Below are positions 52,557 to 61,796 of a DNA stretch of 64,000 nt, one piece after another (position 1 is the stretch's first letter; every line of letters begins with the position of its first letter). The DNA lies in the NCBI RefSeq assembly GCF_011303555.1, contig NZ_CP049868.1, positions 2,480,001 through 2,544,000 on the forward strand, read 5' to 3'. Source of the stretch: Pedobacter sp. HDW13 (GTDB lineage: Bacteria; Bacteroidota; Bacteroidia; Sphingobacteriales; Sphingobacteriaceae). A program made the position numbers and the translations under genes. The notes below the pieces were generated by a model that worked only from the letters and a program-made list of their open reading frames with translations, did not search any database and had not been told where the DNA came from.

Positions 52557-53519
52557 ATGATACTGGTAACCGGAGGCACGGGATTTTTAGGATCTGAACT
52601 GATTAAACAATTAACCAATAAAGGTTTAGCTGTTCGGGCGTTAAAGCGGGCGCAATCTAAAATACCAGCTTTAATTGGTAATAACCCGCTAATAGAGTGG
52701 TTTGATGCCGATATTAACGAAACTGCAGCGCTCGAAGATGCATTTGAAGGGATTACAAAAGTTTATCACTGTGCGGCATTTGTATCTTTAAATTCTAAAC
52801 ACAAGAAACAGCTTTTTCATGTCAACATTGATGGCACGTCGAATATTGTAAACCTTTGTGCCGAAAATAATTGTCGCTTATTGCATGTTAGCTCTATTGC
52901 GGCGCTGGGTAATGCAAAAAAAGATAATAAAATAACCGAAAAAGATTTTTGGGAATATGATGCTCAGGCGCATGCTTACGGCTTATCCAAATACGAAGGC
53001 GAAATGGAGGTTTGGCGTGGCATTACCGAAGGACTTGATGCCGTAATCGTTAATCCATCCGTTATTATTGGTAAAAATGCCGGTTTTGAAGGAAGCGGGG
53101 CTATTTTCAAACTGGTAAAAGATGGTTTTTCTTTCTATACTGATGGAGCATCGGGCTTTGTTGATGTTGAAGATGTAGCCAAAGCCATGATTTTGTTGAT
53201 GGAAGCCGAAGTTTCGGGCGAACGTTATATTATTTCGGCTGATGACTATCATTATAAAGATCTTTTTAGTGATATAGCCAAAGGCTTTTCGGTTAAAGCA
53301 CCAACCAAAGAAGCTAAACCTTGGATGTTGGGACTGGCCTGGAGGGCACTCAAATTTGTTTCTCTTTTTACCGGTAAGCAGCCTTCAATTACGAAAGACA
53401 CGGCCAAAAGCAGCGTAACATTAAGTTATTACAACAATAATAAGATTATAGCGGAAACTGGTATCAAATTTAAACCAGTAGCCCAAAGCATACAGGAAAT
53501 TACCCAACACTTAAAATAA
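52557..53519 (+). CDS. NAD-dependent epimerase/dehydratase (extended SDR)
   Basis: 320 residues, start MILVTGGTGFLGSELIKQL (NAD motif GGTGFLG), HVSSIAALG (Ser) and AYGLSKYEGEMEV (YxxxK). Resembles dihydroflavonol-4-reductase-like SDRs of bacteria; substrate unknown. Its stop overlaps the next ATG by 1 nt (TAATG), so it is translationally coupled with the phosphatase fusion gene. Confidence 0.9.
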   Translation: MILVTGGTGFLGSELIKQLTNKGLAVRALKRAQSKIPALIGNNPLIEWFDADINETAALEDAFEGITKVYHCAAFVSLNSKHKKQLFHVNIDGTSNIVNLCAENNCRLLHVSSIAALGNAKKDNKITEKDFWEYDAQAHAYGLSKYEGEMEVWRGITEGLDAVIVNPSVIIGKNAGFEGSGAIFKLVKDGFSFYTDGASGFVDVEDVAKAMILLMEAEVSGERYIISADDYHYKDLFSDIAKGFSVKAPTKEAKPWMLGLAWRALKFVSLFTGKQPSITKDTAKSSVTLSYYNNNKIIAETGIKFKPVAQSIQEITQHLK

Positions 53520-54820
53520 TGCCCAAACAAAAAGCTTATTACATTATCGATTTCGATAGTACTTTTACGCAGGTAGAAGCACTTGATGAACTCGCGAGGA
53601 TCTCTTTAAAGAACCACCCAGACAAAGAGGCCATTTTCCAAAAAATTGAAGACTATACCAACTTTGCCATGGAAGGCAAAATGTCTTTCTCTGAAAGTTT
53701 GGCTCAGCGTGTTAAACTTCTTGAAGCCAATGAAGATCACCTGAAACAGTTGATTAAACATTTAAAAAAGAAGGTGTCTACTTCTTTTTCGCGTAATGCA
53801 GCTTTTTTTAAAAAACACAGCGATGATGTTTTGATCGTTTCCGGAGGATTTAAAGAGTTTATTACGCCTGTGGTGAGCCAGTACCATATTAAAAAGGAAA
53901 ACATTTATGCCAATACTTTTGTAACCACCGGCGATGGAAAAATTATCGATTACGACCATGCCAATCCTTTAAGTGAAGAAGGAGGAAAAGTAAAACTGCT
54001 TCAACATTTAAAACTGGAAGGCGAATTATTTGGTATAGGGGATGGATATTCTGATTTTCAGCTGCGCGAGAGTGGCTTAATTAATAAGTTTTTTGCTTTT
54101 ACAGAGAATATTGCCCGCGAAAGCATTGTGGCAAAAGCAGACCACGTTACGCCGAGCTTTGATGAGTTTTTGTACGTAAACAATTTACCCCGCGCCATTT
54201 CTTATCCAAAAAACAGGATTCTTTGCCTGGTAATTGGTGATGTTGATCCTTTAACCATTTCGATCCTTAAAAATGATGGCTTGTCTATCAGGCACAAAGC
54301 TACTTTCGAAGAGAAATATGTTAAAGATGTGGGGATTATCCTTTTGGCAGACGGTGAAAAGCTAACCAAAGAGCAATTAAAAAATGCAGTTAAGCTTAAA
54401 ACGATAGGTTATTTAGGTAATGCGAAAAATAAGATCGATTTGGATCTATGTACCAAACAAGGCATAGTAGTTTTTGACGATCAGAAGAATAACCCGCGTA
54501 ACCTCGATTTTATCCCGAAAAGGGTAACCGATTTTATGAATACCGGTGCCACTTATTTAAGCAGCAACTTCCCGAATTTACAGTTGCCTAAAATTGATAA
54601 ATCGCACCGTTTAATACACATCCATAAAAACGTTCCGGGTATTATGGCCAAAATCAATACGGTTTTTGCCAAGCACGATATTAATATTGTTGGCCAGTTT
54701 TTAATGACCAATACTGAAATTGGTTATGCCATTACCGATATCAATACCGAATACGATAAACAACTGTTCAAATCGCTTAAAAAGATTGAGCATACCATTA
54801 AGTTCAGGGTGCTTTATTAA
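53519..54820 (+). CDS. Phosphoserine phosphatase fused to a Rossmann-less SerA and ACT domain
   Basis: 433 residues. Residues 1-215 are a SerB-type HAD phosphatase: DFDST (nucleophile Asp11, Asp13), IVSGG (Ser108), Lys157, GIGDGYSDF (172-180). Residues about 232-340 match the outer substrate domain of 3-phosphoglycerate dehydrogenase (IGYLGNAKNKIDLDLCTKQG resembles E. coli SerA IGCFCIGTNQVDLDAAAKRG), but the Rossmann and catalytic part is missing. Residues 363-433 are a SerA-like ACT domain; His369, Asn371 and Asn389 match the three serine-binding residues of E. coli SerA (His344, Asn346, Asn364). Predicted: makes serine, and is sensed by serine through the ACT part. Confidence 0.85.
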   Translation: MPKQKAYYIIDFDSTFTQVEALDELARISLKNHPDKEAIFQKIEDYTNFAMEGKMSFSESLAQRVKLLEANEDHLKQLIKHLKKKVSTSFSRNAAFFKKHSDDVLIVSGGFKEFITPVVSQYHIKKENIYANTFVTTGDGKIIDYDHANPLSEEGGKVKLLQHLKLEGELFGIGDGYSDFQLRESGLINKFFAFTENIARESIVAKADHVTPSFDEFLYVNNLPRAISYPKNRILCLVIGDVDPLTISILKNDGLSIRHKATFEEKYVKDVGIILLADGEKLTKEQLKNAVKLKTIGYLGNAKNKIDLDLCTKQGIVVFDDQKNNPRNLDFIPKRVTDFMNTGATYLSSNFPNLQLPKIDKSHRLIHIHKNVPGIMAKINTVFAKHDINIVGQFLMTNTEIGYAITDINTEYDKQLFKSLKKIEHTIKFRVLY

Positions 54821-54834
54821 TCCCTCTAAGTCAC

Positions 54835-54919
54835 CGTCATTTCGAGCGGAGTGCAACGCAGTCGAAAAATCTGTCTAGATAGATCTCTCCATTTCGCTGC
54901 GCTTCAGTCGAGATCACGA
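54835..54919. repeat. Dispersed palindromic repeat (CGTCATTTCGAGCGGAG type), copy B
   Basis: Left end CGTCATTTCGAGCGGAGTGC, right end CGCTTCAGTCGAGATCACGA, with a TCTAGATAGA-type centre; imperfect inverted repeat related to 26926-27025. The remainder of the gap up to 55057 has no gene. Confidence 0.6.
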
Positions 54920-55057
54920 CTCTTTTTTTAACTTTAAGGACTAAAGTGTAAAAACAGATGACGGAATTAGTTCTTCGTCGATCAGCAAAATCTGCGGGAT
55001 GCAGCTAAATTATGGTTTCCCGCTGATTTAAATCTTTAGTCCAGCGCCATTCCCTGC

Positions 55058-56347
55058 TTATTTCAAAAACTGATGCCGCTTCAACAATAAATGTTTGGGA
55101 GCACCGATAGCTTGTGATTTGTAAATACCCGTATGACCGGAAAATAAATAAGCTACAACACAAGCCAGGGCAATATAAATTCCGGATGAGGTGCCAAAGA
55201 GTTCTACCCCCATAAAAATACACGCCAAAGGTGTATTGGCTGCACCGGCAAAAACAGCCACAAAACCCATTCCTGCTAACAAGCTGTAAGGTAGTGGTAT
55301 AAACAAACTGATAAAGCTGCCTAATGTGGCGCCTATAAAGAAAAGGGGAGTAACCTCGCCACCTTTAAAACCAGCTCCCAGTGTTAATGCGGTTAAAAAT
55401 AATTTAATGGCAAAGGTATAATAAGGTTCTTGTTGCGTAAAAGCTGCTGATATAACCGGAATACCCAGGCCAATATAACGGGTGTTACCAATGAGGTAAA
55501 TAAGTGCAATTAAAATAAACCCACCAATAAGCGGGCGCAGGGGAGGATAATTAACCTTACTGAAAATTTTTGATATGCCATGGTTCATTGCGGAAAATAG
55601 ACGTGCTGTTAATCCAAACAATATTCCGGCACCTAGCGATAGGAATAAATTAATGGCGTTCATTTCGGGCACGTTGGCAATGGCATAATGTGTGTGCCCA
55701 ACTCCCCAGGCTTTACAGGCATAATCGGCAATTACGGCCGTTATAAATGATGGCAAAATAGCACCATACATTACCGAACCTACCACAAAAACCTCTAAAC
55801 CAAAAACGGCTCCTGCCAATGGCGTACCAAAAACAGAGGCGAAACCGGCACTGATGCCACAAATGAGGATAATTTTCCGGTCTCTGGGTTTAAGTTTAAA
55901 TATTTTGGTCAGCTGGTCGGCAAATGCCCCGCCAATTTGTACTGCCGTTCCTTCTCTGCCGGCCGAGCCGCCAAACAAATGCGTAATAATAGTGCCAGCA
56001 TAAATTAGGGGAGCCATAATCAACGGAATAATCTTTTTAGGCGATTGAAGCTCTTCTATTAACAGATTGTTCCCTTTTACAACTGCTGTACCCCAATAAT
56101 AATAAGCCAGGCCGATAAGTAAACCGGCAAGGGGCAAAAATGCAATAATCCACAAGTGCTGCTCGCGGTAATTTGTTGCCCAATTTAGGCTTACAAGAAA
56201 CAACGCCGACGCAGAACCGATAATACTGCCAAGTACAAGCGAAATAAGCACCCATTTTATCGTGCTGGTTAATACTAAACCAAAATCTTTTTTAATGAAA
56301 TGGCTGAAAGACAGAAGAAATCCCTCACCTAATTTTTTAACAGGCAT
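55058..56347 (-). CDS. CLC-F type fluoride/proton antiporter
   Basis: Inner-membrane CLC protein, 429 residues, ten or more helices. The usual chloride motifs are altered: GNNLLIEE (92-99) in place of GSGIPE, GREGT (130-134, gating Glu132) in place of GREGP, and GGEVTPLFFIGATLG in place of GxFxP. These match the fluoride-specific CLC-F branch (Asn type) as I recall it. The preceding fluoride riboswitch (56371-56420) makes fluoride export the best supported role: the protein removes fluoride when it builds up in the cell. Ordinary chloride transport is much less likely. Confidence 0.9.
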   Translation of the reverse strand: MPVKKLGEGFLLSFSHFIKKDFGLVLTSTIKWVLISLVLGSIIGSASALFLVSLNWATNYREQHLWIIAFLPLAGLLIGLAYYYWGTAVVKGNNLLIEELQSPKKIIPLIMAPLIYAGTIITHLFGGSAGREGTAVQIGGAFADQLTKIFKLKPRDRKIILICGISAGFASVFGTPLAGAVFGLEVFVVGSVMYGAILPSFITAVIADYACKAWGVGHTHYAIANVPEMNAINLFLSLGAGILFGLTARLFSAMNHGISKIFSKVNYPPLRPLIGGFILIALIYLIGNTRYIGLGIPVISAAFTQQEPYYTFAIKLFLTALTLGAGFKGGEVTPLFFIGATLGSFISLFIPLPYSLLAGMGFVAVFAGAANTPLACIFMGVELFGTSSGIYIALACVVAYLFSGHTGIYKSQAIGAPKHLLLKRHQFLK

Positions 56348-56370
56348 TTAAATCAATTTTAATAAAATCG

Positions 56371-56420
56371 TAGGAGTCATCAGCCTGTTTTGGCGGTTTT
56401 GGCGGCACCCCATCGCCCTG
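56371..56420 (-). promoter_or_regulatory. Fluoride riboswitch (crcB motif) before the CLC-F gene
   Basis: Minus strand: GGGCGATGGGGTGCCGCC (GGCG/CGCC hairpin with the GATGG motif), then AAAACCGCC, then GGCTGATGACTCCTA. This is the conserved order of the crcB motif, including its most invariant part CTGATGACTCCTA. It ends 23 nt before the ATG with no terminator after it, so it probably controls translation start. Confidence 0.93.
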
Positions 56421-56424
56421 TTCT

Positions 56425-56456
56425 CAAATGTATAAAATTTAGTTATTTGTTGCAAA
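56425..56456 (-). promoter_or_regulatory. Promoter of the CLC-F gene (TTTG / TACATTTG)
   Basis: TTTG (56456-56453), 20-nt spacer, TACATTTG (56432-56425). Transcription would start just at the first base of the riboswitch. Confidence 0.8.
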
Positions 56457-56686
56457 ATCTTTATCTGCATATCCTGACTGAGTTTAAAGAAAGTACTAAT
56501 CCGTAAACGGTTGCTTAGTGTACTTAAAACACTCAAAAACAAAGATTAATATTAGAAAAAACTATTAAAAAAGCCTGTTTTTTCTTAATTTGCACAAATT
56601 AAAAAATGATAGATTGAGCGAATGCTAAAATGATTGAATTTGTAGGATACAAATCATTCAATCACTCAAAATTCACTCATTCAAAA

Positions 56687-57763
56687 ATGAATAAAAGTAT
56701 GACCGAGACATTGGATATAAAAATCACCAAAGCAGATCAAACACGTTTGACTGTTACAGATTTTTCGCAATTACCGTTCGGTAAGGTTTTTACCGATCAC
56801 ATGTTTACTGCCGATTTTGAAGACGGCGAGTGGAAAAATTTACAGATTCTTCCTTATGGACCAATTCCGATGAGTCCGGCAATTTCTGCCCTTCATTACG
56901 GACAAGCCATTTTTGAAGGATTAAAGGCCTACCGTCAGCCTGATGGGAAAATTAGTGTCTTCCGTGCTGATAAAAATTTCGAACGCTTTAATAAATCAGC
57001 GGCAAGGATGTCTATGCCATCCATTCCTGAAGAAATTTTTATGCAAGGTTTGGCTGCATTAATCGGCGTTGATGAGAAATGGGTGCCATCTCAGGAAGAT
57101 TACGCACTATATATCCGTCCGGTAATGTTTGCAATGGATCCTTATTTAGGAGTAAAAGCTTCTGATACGTATAAATTTGCACTTTTAACTACTCCAACAG
57201 GGCCATACTACAGTAGCGCTTTAAAGGTGAAGGTCGAAACTGAATATACACGTGCCGATGATGGTGGTGTTGGTTTTGCCAAAACTGCAGGTAACTATGC
57301 TCGTTCTTTATATCCTTTCGAACAAGCTAAAAAAGAAGGCTTTGATCAGTTAATCTGGACAGATTCAGTAACGCATGAATTTATTGAAGAAGCCGGAACA
57401 GCTAATTTACTTTTTGTAATAGATGGCAAACTGGTAACGCCTTCTGTTCGTAGTACTGTTTTAGATGGCGTTACACGAGATACCATTATCAAATTGGCTA
57501 AAGATGCTGGTGTTGAAGTAGAAGAGCGCAGGGTGTCGGTAAAAGAAGTAATTGAAGGTATTGAAAGCGGCTCGTTAACAGAAGCGTTTGCTGCCGGAAC
57601 TGCTGCTACCGTAACGCATGTTGGTGAAATGGGCTACAATGGTCAGACTTATAAATTAACCGATCCAGCAACAAGACACATTTCAAACGGCATTGCTAAA
57701 AAATTAAACGATATACGTTATGGCTTAGCTCCAGATGAGTTTGACTGGAACTGGGTTTTATAA
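56687..57763 (+). CDS. ilvE: Branched-chain amino acid aminotransferase
   Basis: PLP enzyme for the last step of valine, leucine and isoleucine synthesis and the first of their breakdown. 358 residues from ATG 56687 (MNKSMTETLDIKITK); ATG 56699 also fits. The frame to 56630 is only low-complexity ATTCAATC sequence. Marks: HYGQAIFEGLKAYRQ, the GGVGFAKTAGNYARS region (Lys for PLP nearby), EEAGTANLLFVIDGKL and GTAATVTHVGEMG. Fold-type IV, eukaryote/Bacteroidota-length form. Followed by a good terminator. Confidence 0.95.
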   Translation: MNKSMTETLDIKITKADQTRLTVTDFSQLPFGKVFTDHMFTADFEDGEWKNLQILPYGPIPMSPAISALHYGQAIFEGLKAYRQPDGKISVFRADKNFERFNKSAARMSMPSIPEEIFMQGLAALIGVDEKWVPSQEDYALYIRPVMFAMDPYLGVKASDTYKFALLTTPTGPYYSSALKVKVETEYTRADDGGVGFAKTAGNYARSLYPFEQAKKEGFDQLIWTDSVTHEFIEEAGTANLLFVIDGKLVTPSVRSTVLDGVTRDTIIKLAKDAGVEVEERRVSVKEVIEGIESGSLTEAFAAGTAATVTHVGEMGYNGQTYKLTDPATRHISNGIAKKLNDIRYGLAPDEFDWNWVL

Positions 57764-57782
57764 TAAAAGAAAATCAACAAAA

Positions 57783-57813
57783 AAACCGGTGCAAATGCTG
57801 CATCGGTTTTTTT
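57783..57813 (+). terminator. ilvE terminator
   Basis: AAACCGGTGCA/TGCATCGGTTT stem (one G-T pair) with AATGC loop and a T run. Confidence 0.88.
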
Positions 57814-57842
57814 ATGCTTTAAGCTTTTTCTTCTCGCTTATT

Positions 57843-58307
57843 CTATTTATCAAGTATCACCACGCCTTTAGCCTCAAAAGCCAGTTCTTTTTTAGGGTCG
57901 GTAATTTTAGCAACTTCTTCAGGTGTCTTTTTTGCATCTTCTGCGTAATGACGTAAGGTTTCGACAGAAATGGTCTGTTTTTTAGCCAAGCCATCCAAAA
58001 CAACATTTTTCCCTACAATATCTTTTGGCATAAAAAAAGCATAATCTTTAAAGGTTACGCGCATGGGGTCGCCATTTGGCATTTCTAAGGTCATCCAGCA
58101 TCCTTTTTTCTTGCATACATCAACCACTTTTCCTTCTATTTTCATCTCAGCTGTTTTCTTATTGCCCATTGCGGCTTCCATTTTTGCAGCAGGTTTAACA
58201 TCACCAGGTTTAACTTCTTCGCCAAATTTTTGACCAGTATAGGCCGTTTGAGCAAATGCAATAGCACCAAACAGGCAGAAGCTAATGCTTAAAATAATCT
58301 TTTTCAT
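57843..58307 (-). CDS. Secreted DUF4920 protein
   Basis: 154 residues: signal peptide (MKKIILSISFCLFGAIAFAQ) and a DUF4920 domain with GKVVDVCKKKGCWMTLEMPNG (CxxxGCW) and RVTFKDYAFFMPKD. The Cys pair and CW pattern suggest metal or redox binding; nothing firm is known. Single gene with promoter at 58341-58348. Confidence 0.88.
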   Translation of the reverse strand: MKKIILSISFCLFGAIAFAQTAYTGQKFGEEVKPGDVKPAAKMEAAMGNKKTAEMKIEGKVVDVCKKKGCWMTLEMPNGDPMRVTFKDYAFFMPKDIVGKNVVLDGLAKKQTISVETLRHYAEDAKKTPEEVAKITDPKKELAFEAKGVVILDK

Positions 58308-58340
58308 TTTTTATGAATTTAGTTCCGGTTATTATCTGTT

Positions 58341-58348
58341 CAAAGTTA
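58341..58348 (-). promoter_or_regulatory. Promoter -7 element (TAACTTTG) of the DUF4920 gene
   Basis: Exact TAnnTTTG on the minus strand, 33 nt before the ATG at 58307. Confidence 0.55.
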
Positions 58349-58646
58349 TTTAAAAAAAAGTCTAAATAGCTAAAAAGTAAAAAAAACCACTAGCATCCAC
58401 TAACGGGGCAAATTATCCCTATTTTGAACTTAGTTAATCAATCAAGCCAATGAGTGATATATAACTAGTTAACTAAGCCTTTTAAGGCAAGCGTTATTTC
58501 ATTTTGGAGTATGAACCTGGATTTGTTTGTAATTATTTGTATTTAAGCTGCTTAATTATTTTTTGCGCTGTGTTTGTGCCAGATATTAAAGTGGGGAATT
58601 TATTCATCAATTTGGGAAAGTTGTTGAAATGTTTACACAGTTTTTT
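58349..58646. other. 298-bp AT-rich gap without a gene
   Basis: No repeat, structure or supported reading frame. A frame from 58504 on the plus strand runs into the end of radA and is not convincing. Confidence 0.5.
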
Positions 58647-60023
58647 TTACCCGAATACCATTCCGAAAACCTCCTCAATTTTACTAACAGGTTTAATTTC
58701 GATGTTGTACTTTTCAACTGGTACGCCTTTTAGGTTGTATTTGGAGATGTAAATGGTTTCAAAACCTAGTTTATCAGCTTCGGCAATGCGTTGTTCTATT
58801 CTGTTAACAGCTCTTATTTCACCTGATAAACCAACCTCTGCTGCAAAACAATTTTTTGAAGAAACGGCAATATCCTGATGTGAAGAAATAATAGCAATGA
58901 GTACGGCCAGATCGATTGCAGGATCTTCAACCCTGATTCCTCCGGCAATATTTAAGAAAACATCCTGGGTACTGAGCCTGAAACCACAACGTTTTTCTAA
59001 AACCGCCAGCAGCATATTCATCCGCCTGGTATCAAACCCTGTAGCGGAGCGCTGCGGGGTGCCATAAGCTGCTGTACTAACCAACGCCTGTGTTTCTATA
59101 AGCATGGGCCGTGCACCTTCTAATGTTGCCGCTATAGCTATTCCGCTTAATTCTTCATCGCGTTGCGAGAGTAAGATTTCTGATGGATTTGAAACTTCTC
59201 TTAACCCGCTTCCCTGCATTTCGTAAATGCCCAGTTCAGCTGCAGCTCCAAACCTGTTTTTAATCGACCGCAGAATACGATAAACATGATGTCTGTCGCC
59301 TTCAAACTGTAAAACGGTATCAACCATGTGTTCTAGTATTTTCGGCCCTGCAATGGCGCCATCTTTGGTAATGTGGCCAATTAAAAATACCGGCACTCCT
59401 GTTTCTTTTGCAAAACGCAGTAATTCGGCTGTACATTCTCTTACCTGCGATACACTGCCCGGTGTTGAGTCGATATGCGATGAGTGCAGGGTTTGGATCG
59501 AATCTACCACAAGAATTTCAGGTTCAAGGATTTCAATCTGCTTAAAAATGTTTTGGGTTGAAGTTTCGGTCAGGATGTAGCAATCAGACGAAGGACTTTC
59601 TTTAATCCGCTCGGCCCTCATTTTAATTTGTTGCTCACTTTCCTCGCCAGAGATATAAAGTAACTTTTTCCCTTTTATGTTTAATGCCAGCTGCAACATT
59701 AAAGTCGATTTTCCTATACCCGGTTCACCGCCAATTAAAACCAGCGACCCTTCTACCAGGCCTCCGCCCAGAACACGGTCAAGTTCCTTATCTCCGGTTA
59801 GTATACGCCGCTCGGTAGAAGATTGTATTTCATCTACCTTACTTGGTTTGCTTAGCTTTCTGCTGGTGTTGTCGTTTTTCCAGGTCGGTACCGATGCAGG
59901 GTTCTTCTCTACGATTTCTTCTACAAAGGTATTCCACTGGTTACACGATGGACATTTACCCAGCCATTTTGCCGATTCGTAGCCACAGCTCTGACAGAAA
60001 TATGCAGTTTTTGATTTTGCCAA
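58647..60023 (-). CDS. radA: DNA repair protein RadA
   Basis: RecA-like branch-migration helicase. 458 residues: zinc finger FCQSCGYESAKWLGKCPSC, Walker A GGEPGIGKSTL (about 95-105), the RadA-only KNRFG motif and a Lon-like C-terminal domain. The start is TTG at 60023 (MAKSKTAYFCQSC), since no ATG is found in frame upstream and the homologous start lies here. Upstream of it is a 163-nt gap to RNase E/G. Confidence 0.95.
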   Translation of the reverse strand: MAKSKTAYFCQSCGYESAKWLGKCPSCNQWNTFVEEIVEKNPASVPTWKNDNTSRKLSKPSKVDEIQSSTERRILTGDKELDRVLGGGLVEGSLVLIGGEPGIGKSTLMLQLALNIKGKKLLYISGEESEQQIKMRAERIKESPSSDCYILTETSTQNIFKQIEILEPEILVVDSIQTLHSSHIDSTPGSVSQVRECTAELLRFAKETGVPVFLIGHITKDGAIAGPKILEHMVDTVLQFEGDRHHVYRILRSIKNRFGAAAELGIYEMQGSGLREVSNPSEILLSQRDEELSGIAIAATLEGARPMLIETQALVSTAAYGTPQRSATGFDTRRMNMLLAVLEKRCGFRLSTQDVFLNIAGGIRVEDPAIDLAVLIAIISSHQDIAVSSKNCFAAEVGLSGEIRAVNRIEQRIAEADKLGFETIYISKYNLKGVPVEKYNIEIKPVSKIEEVFGMVFG

Positions 60024-60138
60024 TTGATTGAAATTTAGATTACGAATTTAACCTTTCAGGATTGAAAGTGTTTTTATTTTTTTGAACAATTAAGCGTTTG
60101 GCGGATTGTAGTTTCTACTTTGAAGCGTACTTAAACAA

Positions 60139-60170
60139 GAAAGCCCGGACTTTTAAAATCCAGGCTTTCT
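60139..60170 (-). terminator. Terminator after the RNase E/G gene
   Basis: Stem GAAAGCC(T)GGA/TCC(G)GGCTTTC on the minus strand, then CTTGTTTAAG. Good stem, modest T tract. Confidence 0.75.
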
Positions 60171-60186
60171 GTTAAAATGTTTTGAG

Positions 60187-61737
60187 TTATAATTTAATCT
60201 CTTCATCCTTTGCTGAGATGAAGTGAAACTCAGTTAAGTAATATGATGATTGTGCCTTCACCTTAATCCACTGGCCATATTTAAAGAACCAACGGCGTTG
60301 AAGGTTGAAAATACCTTTTGTAATGTAAGCTTCTATGTATGGGTGAACACATAATGTTACACCTTTTTCATTCTGCTCTCTTAAAATATAATTAAGGTTG
60401 TTCTCAATATCATCCATTAAAACGATACTCGCTTTAATTTCTCCGGTCCCGTCGCAGGCCGGACATTTTTCTACCGTAACAATGTTCATTTCCGGACGTA
60501 CACGTTGTCTGGTAATTTGTACCAAACCAAATTTGCTCGGTGGCAAAATGGTGTGTTTGGCCCTATCCAATAGCATCAGCTCACGCAAATAATCGAATAG
60601 CATTTTACGGTTTGTTGGTTTGTGCATATCGATAAAATCGATTACCACAATACCGCCCATGTCGCGCAGTCGCAATTGACGGGCAATTTCTTTAGCCGCC
60701 TCTTTGTTTACCTGTAAAGCATTTTCCTCCTGGTTTTCTTTACTGGCAGTACGGTTTCCACTATTCACATCTATTACGTGAAGTGCTTCGGTGTGCTCTA
60801 CAACTAAGTAAGCACCTCCGGGTAAGTTTACGGTTTTACCGAAAGCATTTTTAATCTGCTTTTCAACACCAAAATGATCGAAGATTGGCTCTTTCTGCTT
60901 GTACAGTTTCACAATTTTTTCCATTTCAGGAGAAATATCATGAACATAAGAACGGATATCGTCGTACAGTTCGGGTGTACTTACGTAAACGTTTGTAAAA
61001 TCAGGGTTCAGAATATCGCGTATTAATGTCGATGATCTGTCCATTTCTCCCCAAACTCTTTTTGAGGGTTCGGTTGATGGCACTTTTTTAGTGAAGTTTT
61101 CCCACTTTGCAATCAGGTCTAAAAGATCTTTTTGCATTTCGGCAACTCCTCTGCCTTCAGAAACGGTTCTGATAATAACCCCAAAATTTTGAGGTTTAAT
61201 ACTTTCGATAATCTTTTTTAAACGATTACGTTCGGTATTACTTTTGATTTTTTTTGATACGGATATGGTATTGGAGAATGGCACCAGTACCACATACCTG
61301 CCGGCAATAGATAGGTCGGAACTTAAACGCGGTCCTTTGGTAGAAATTGGTTCTTTAGCAATTTGTACGGGCAGGAGCATGTTTTTACTCAGCACATCAG
61401 AAATTTTGCCTGCCTTATTAATGTCGGCTTCGAGCTTTAAATTATCTAATAATGTGCCTGTAACCGAGCCATTACGCTTGATCTTAGTTAGCTTAATTAA
61501 AGATTGCACCTGAGGGCCCAAATCAAAATAATGCAAAAATGCATCCTTTTCATAACCAACATCCACGAAAGCAGCATTCAGGCCGGGCATAATTTTTTTA
61601 ATGCGGCCTAAATAAATATCGCCTACGGCGTAGTTATTATTGATTTGTTCTTTGTGAAGCTCAACAAGTTGTTTGTCTTCAATCAACGCTATGGTAACTC
61701 CGGCAGGAGTCGAATTGATAATTAATTCTTTTACCAA
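60187..61737 (-). CDS. rng: Ribonuclease E/G
   Basis: Endoribonuclease that trims rRNA and starts mRNA decay. 516 residues: S1 domain with GDIYLGRIKKIMPGLNAAFVDVGYEKDAFLHY split by a small insertion, first catalytic residues in VIDVNSGNRT, DFIDM, and the zinc-link CPACDGTG. Start is TTG 61737; an in-frame TAG lies two codons upstream and no ATG is available, so the TTG is well supported. The leader holds a nested 11- and 10-bp inverted repeat (61797-61886). Probable operon: HU, TPR protein, COX24-like protein, RNase E/G. Confidence 0.95.
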   Translation of the reverse strand: MVKELIINSTPAGVTIALIEDKQLVELHKEQINNNYAVGDIYLGRIKKIMPGLNAAFVDVGYEKDAFLHYFDLGPQVQSLIKLTKIKRNGSVTGTLLDNLKLEADINKAGKISDVLSKNMLLPVQIAKEPISTKGPRLSSDLSIAGRYVVLVPFSNTISVSKKIKSNTERNRLKKIIESIKPQNFGVIIRTVSEGRGVAEMQKDLLDLIAKWENFTKKVPSTEPSKRVWGEMDRSSTLIRDILNPDFTNVYVSTPELYDDIRSYVHDISPEMEKIVKLYKQKEPIFDHFGVEKQIKNAFGKTVNLPGGAYLVVEHTEALHVIDVNSGNRTASKENQEENALQVNKEAAKEIARQLRLRDMGGIVVIDFIDMHKPTNRKMLFDYLRELMLLDRAKHTILPPSKFGLVQITRQRVRPEMNIVTVEKCPACDGTGEIKASIVLMDDIENNLNYILREQNEKGVTLCVHPYIEAYITKGIFNLQRRWFFKYGQWIKVKAQSSYYLTEFHFISAKDEEIKL

Positions 61738-61796
61738 CAGCTACAGATTTAAGGCTTTCGCCTATTAACAAATGGATAGTAATAAACAAGAAAACA

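Noticed and set aside
58504..58752. Open frame of 82 codons on the plus strand
   Set aside because: It overlaps the end of radA in the opposite sense and has no recognisable motif.
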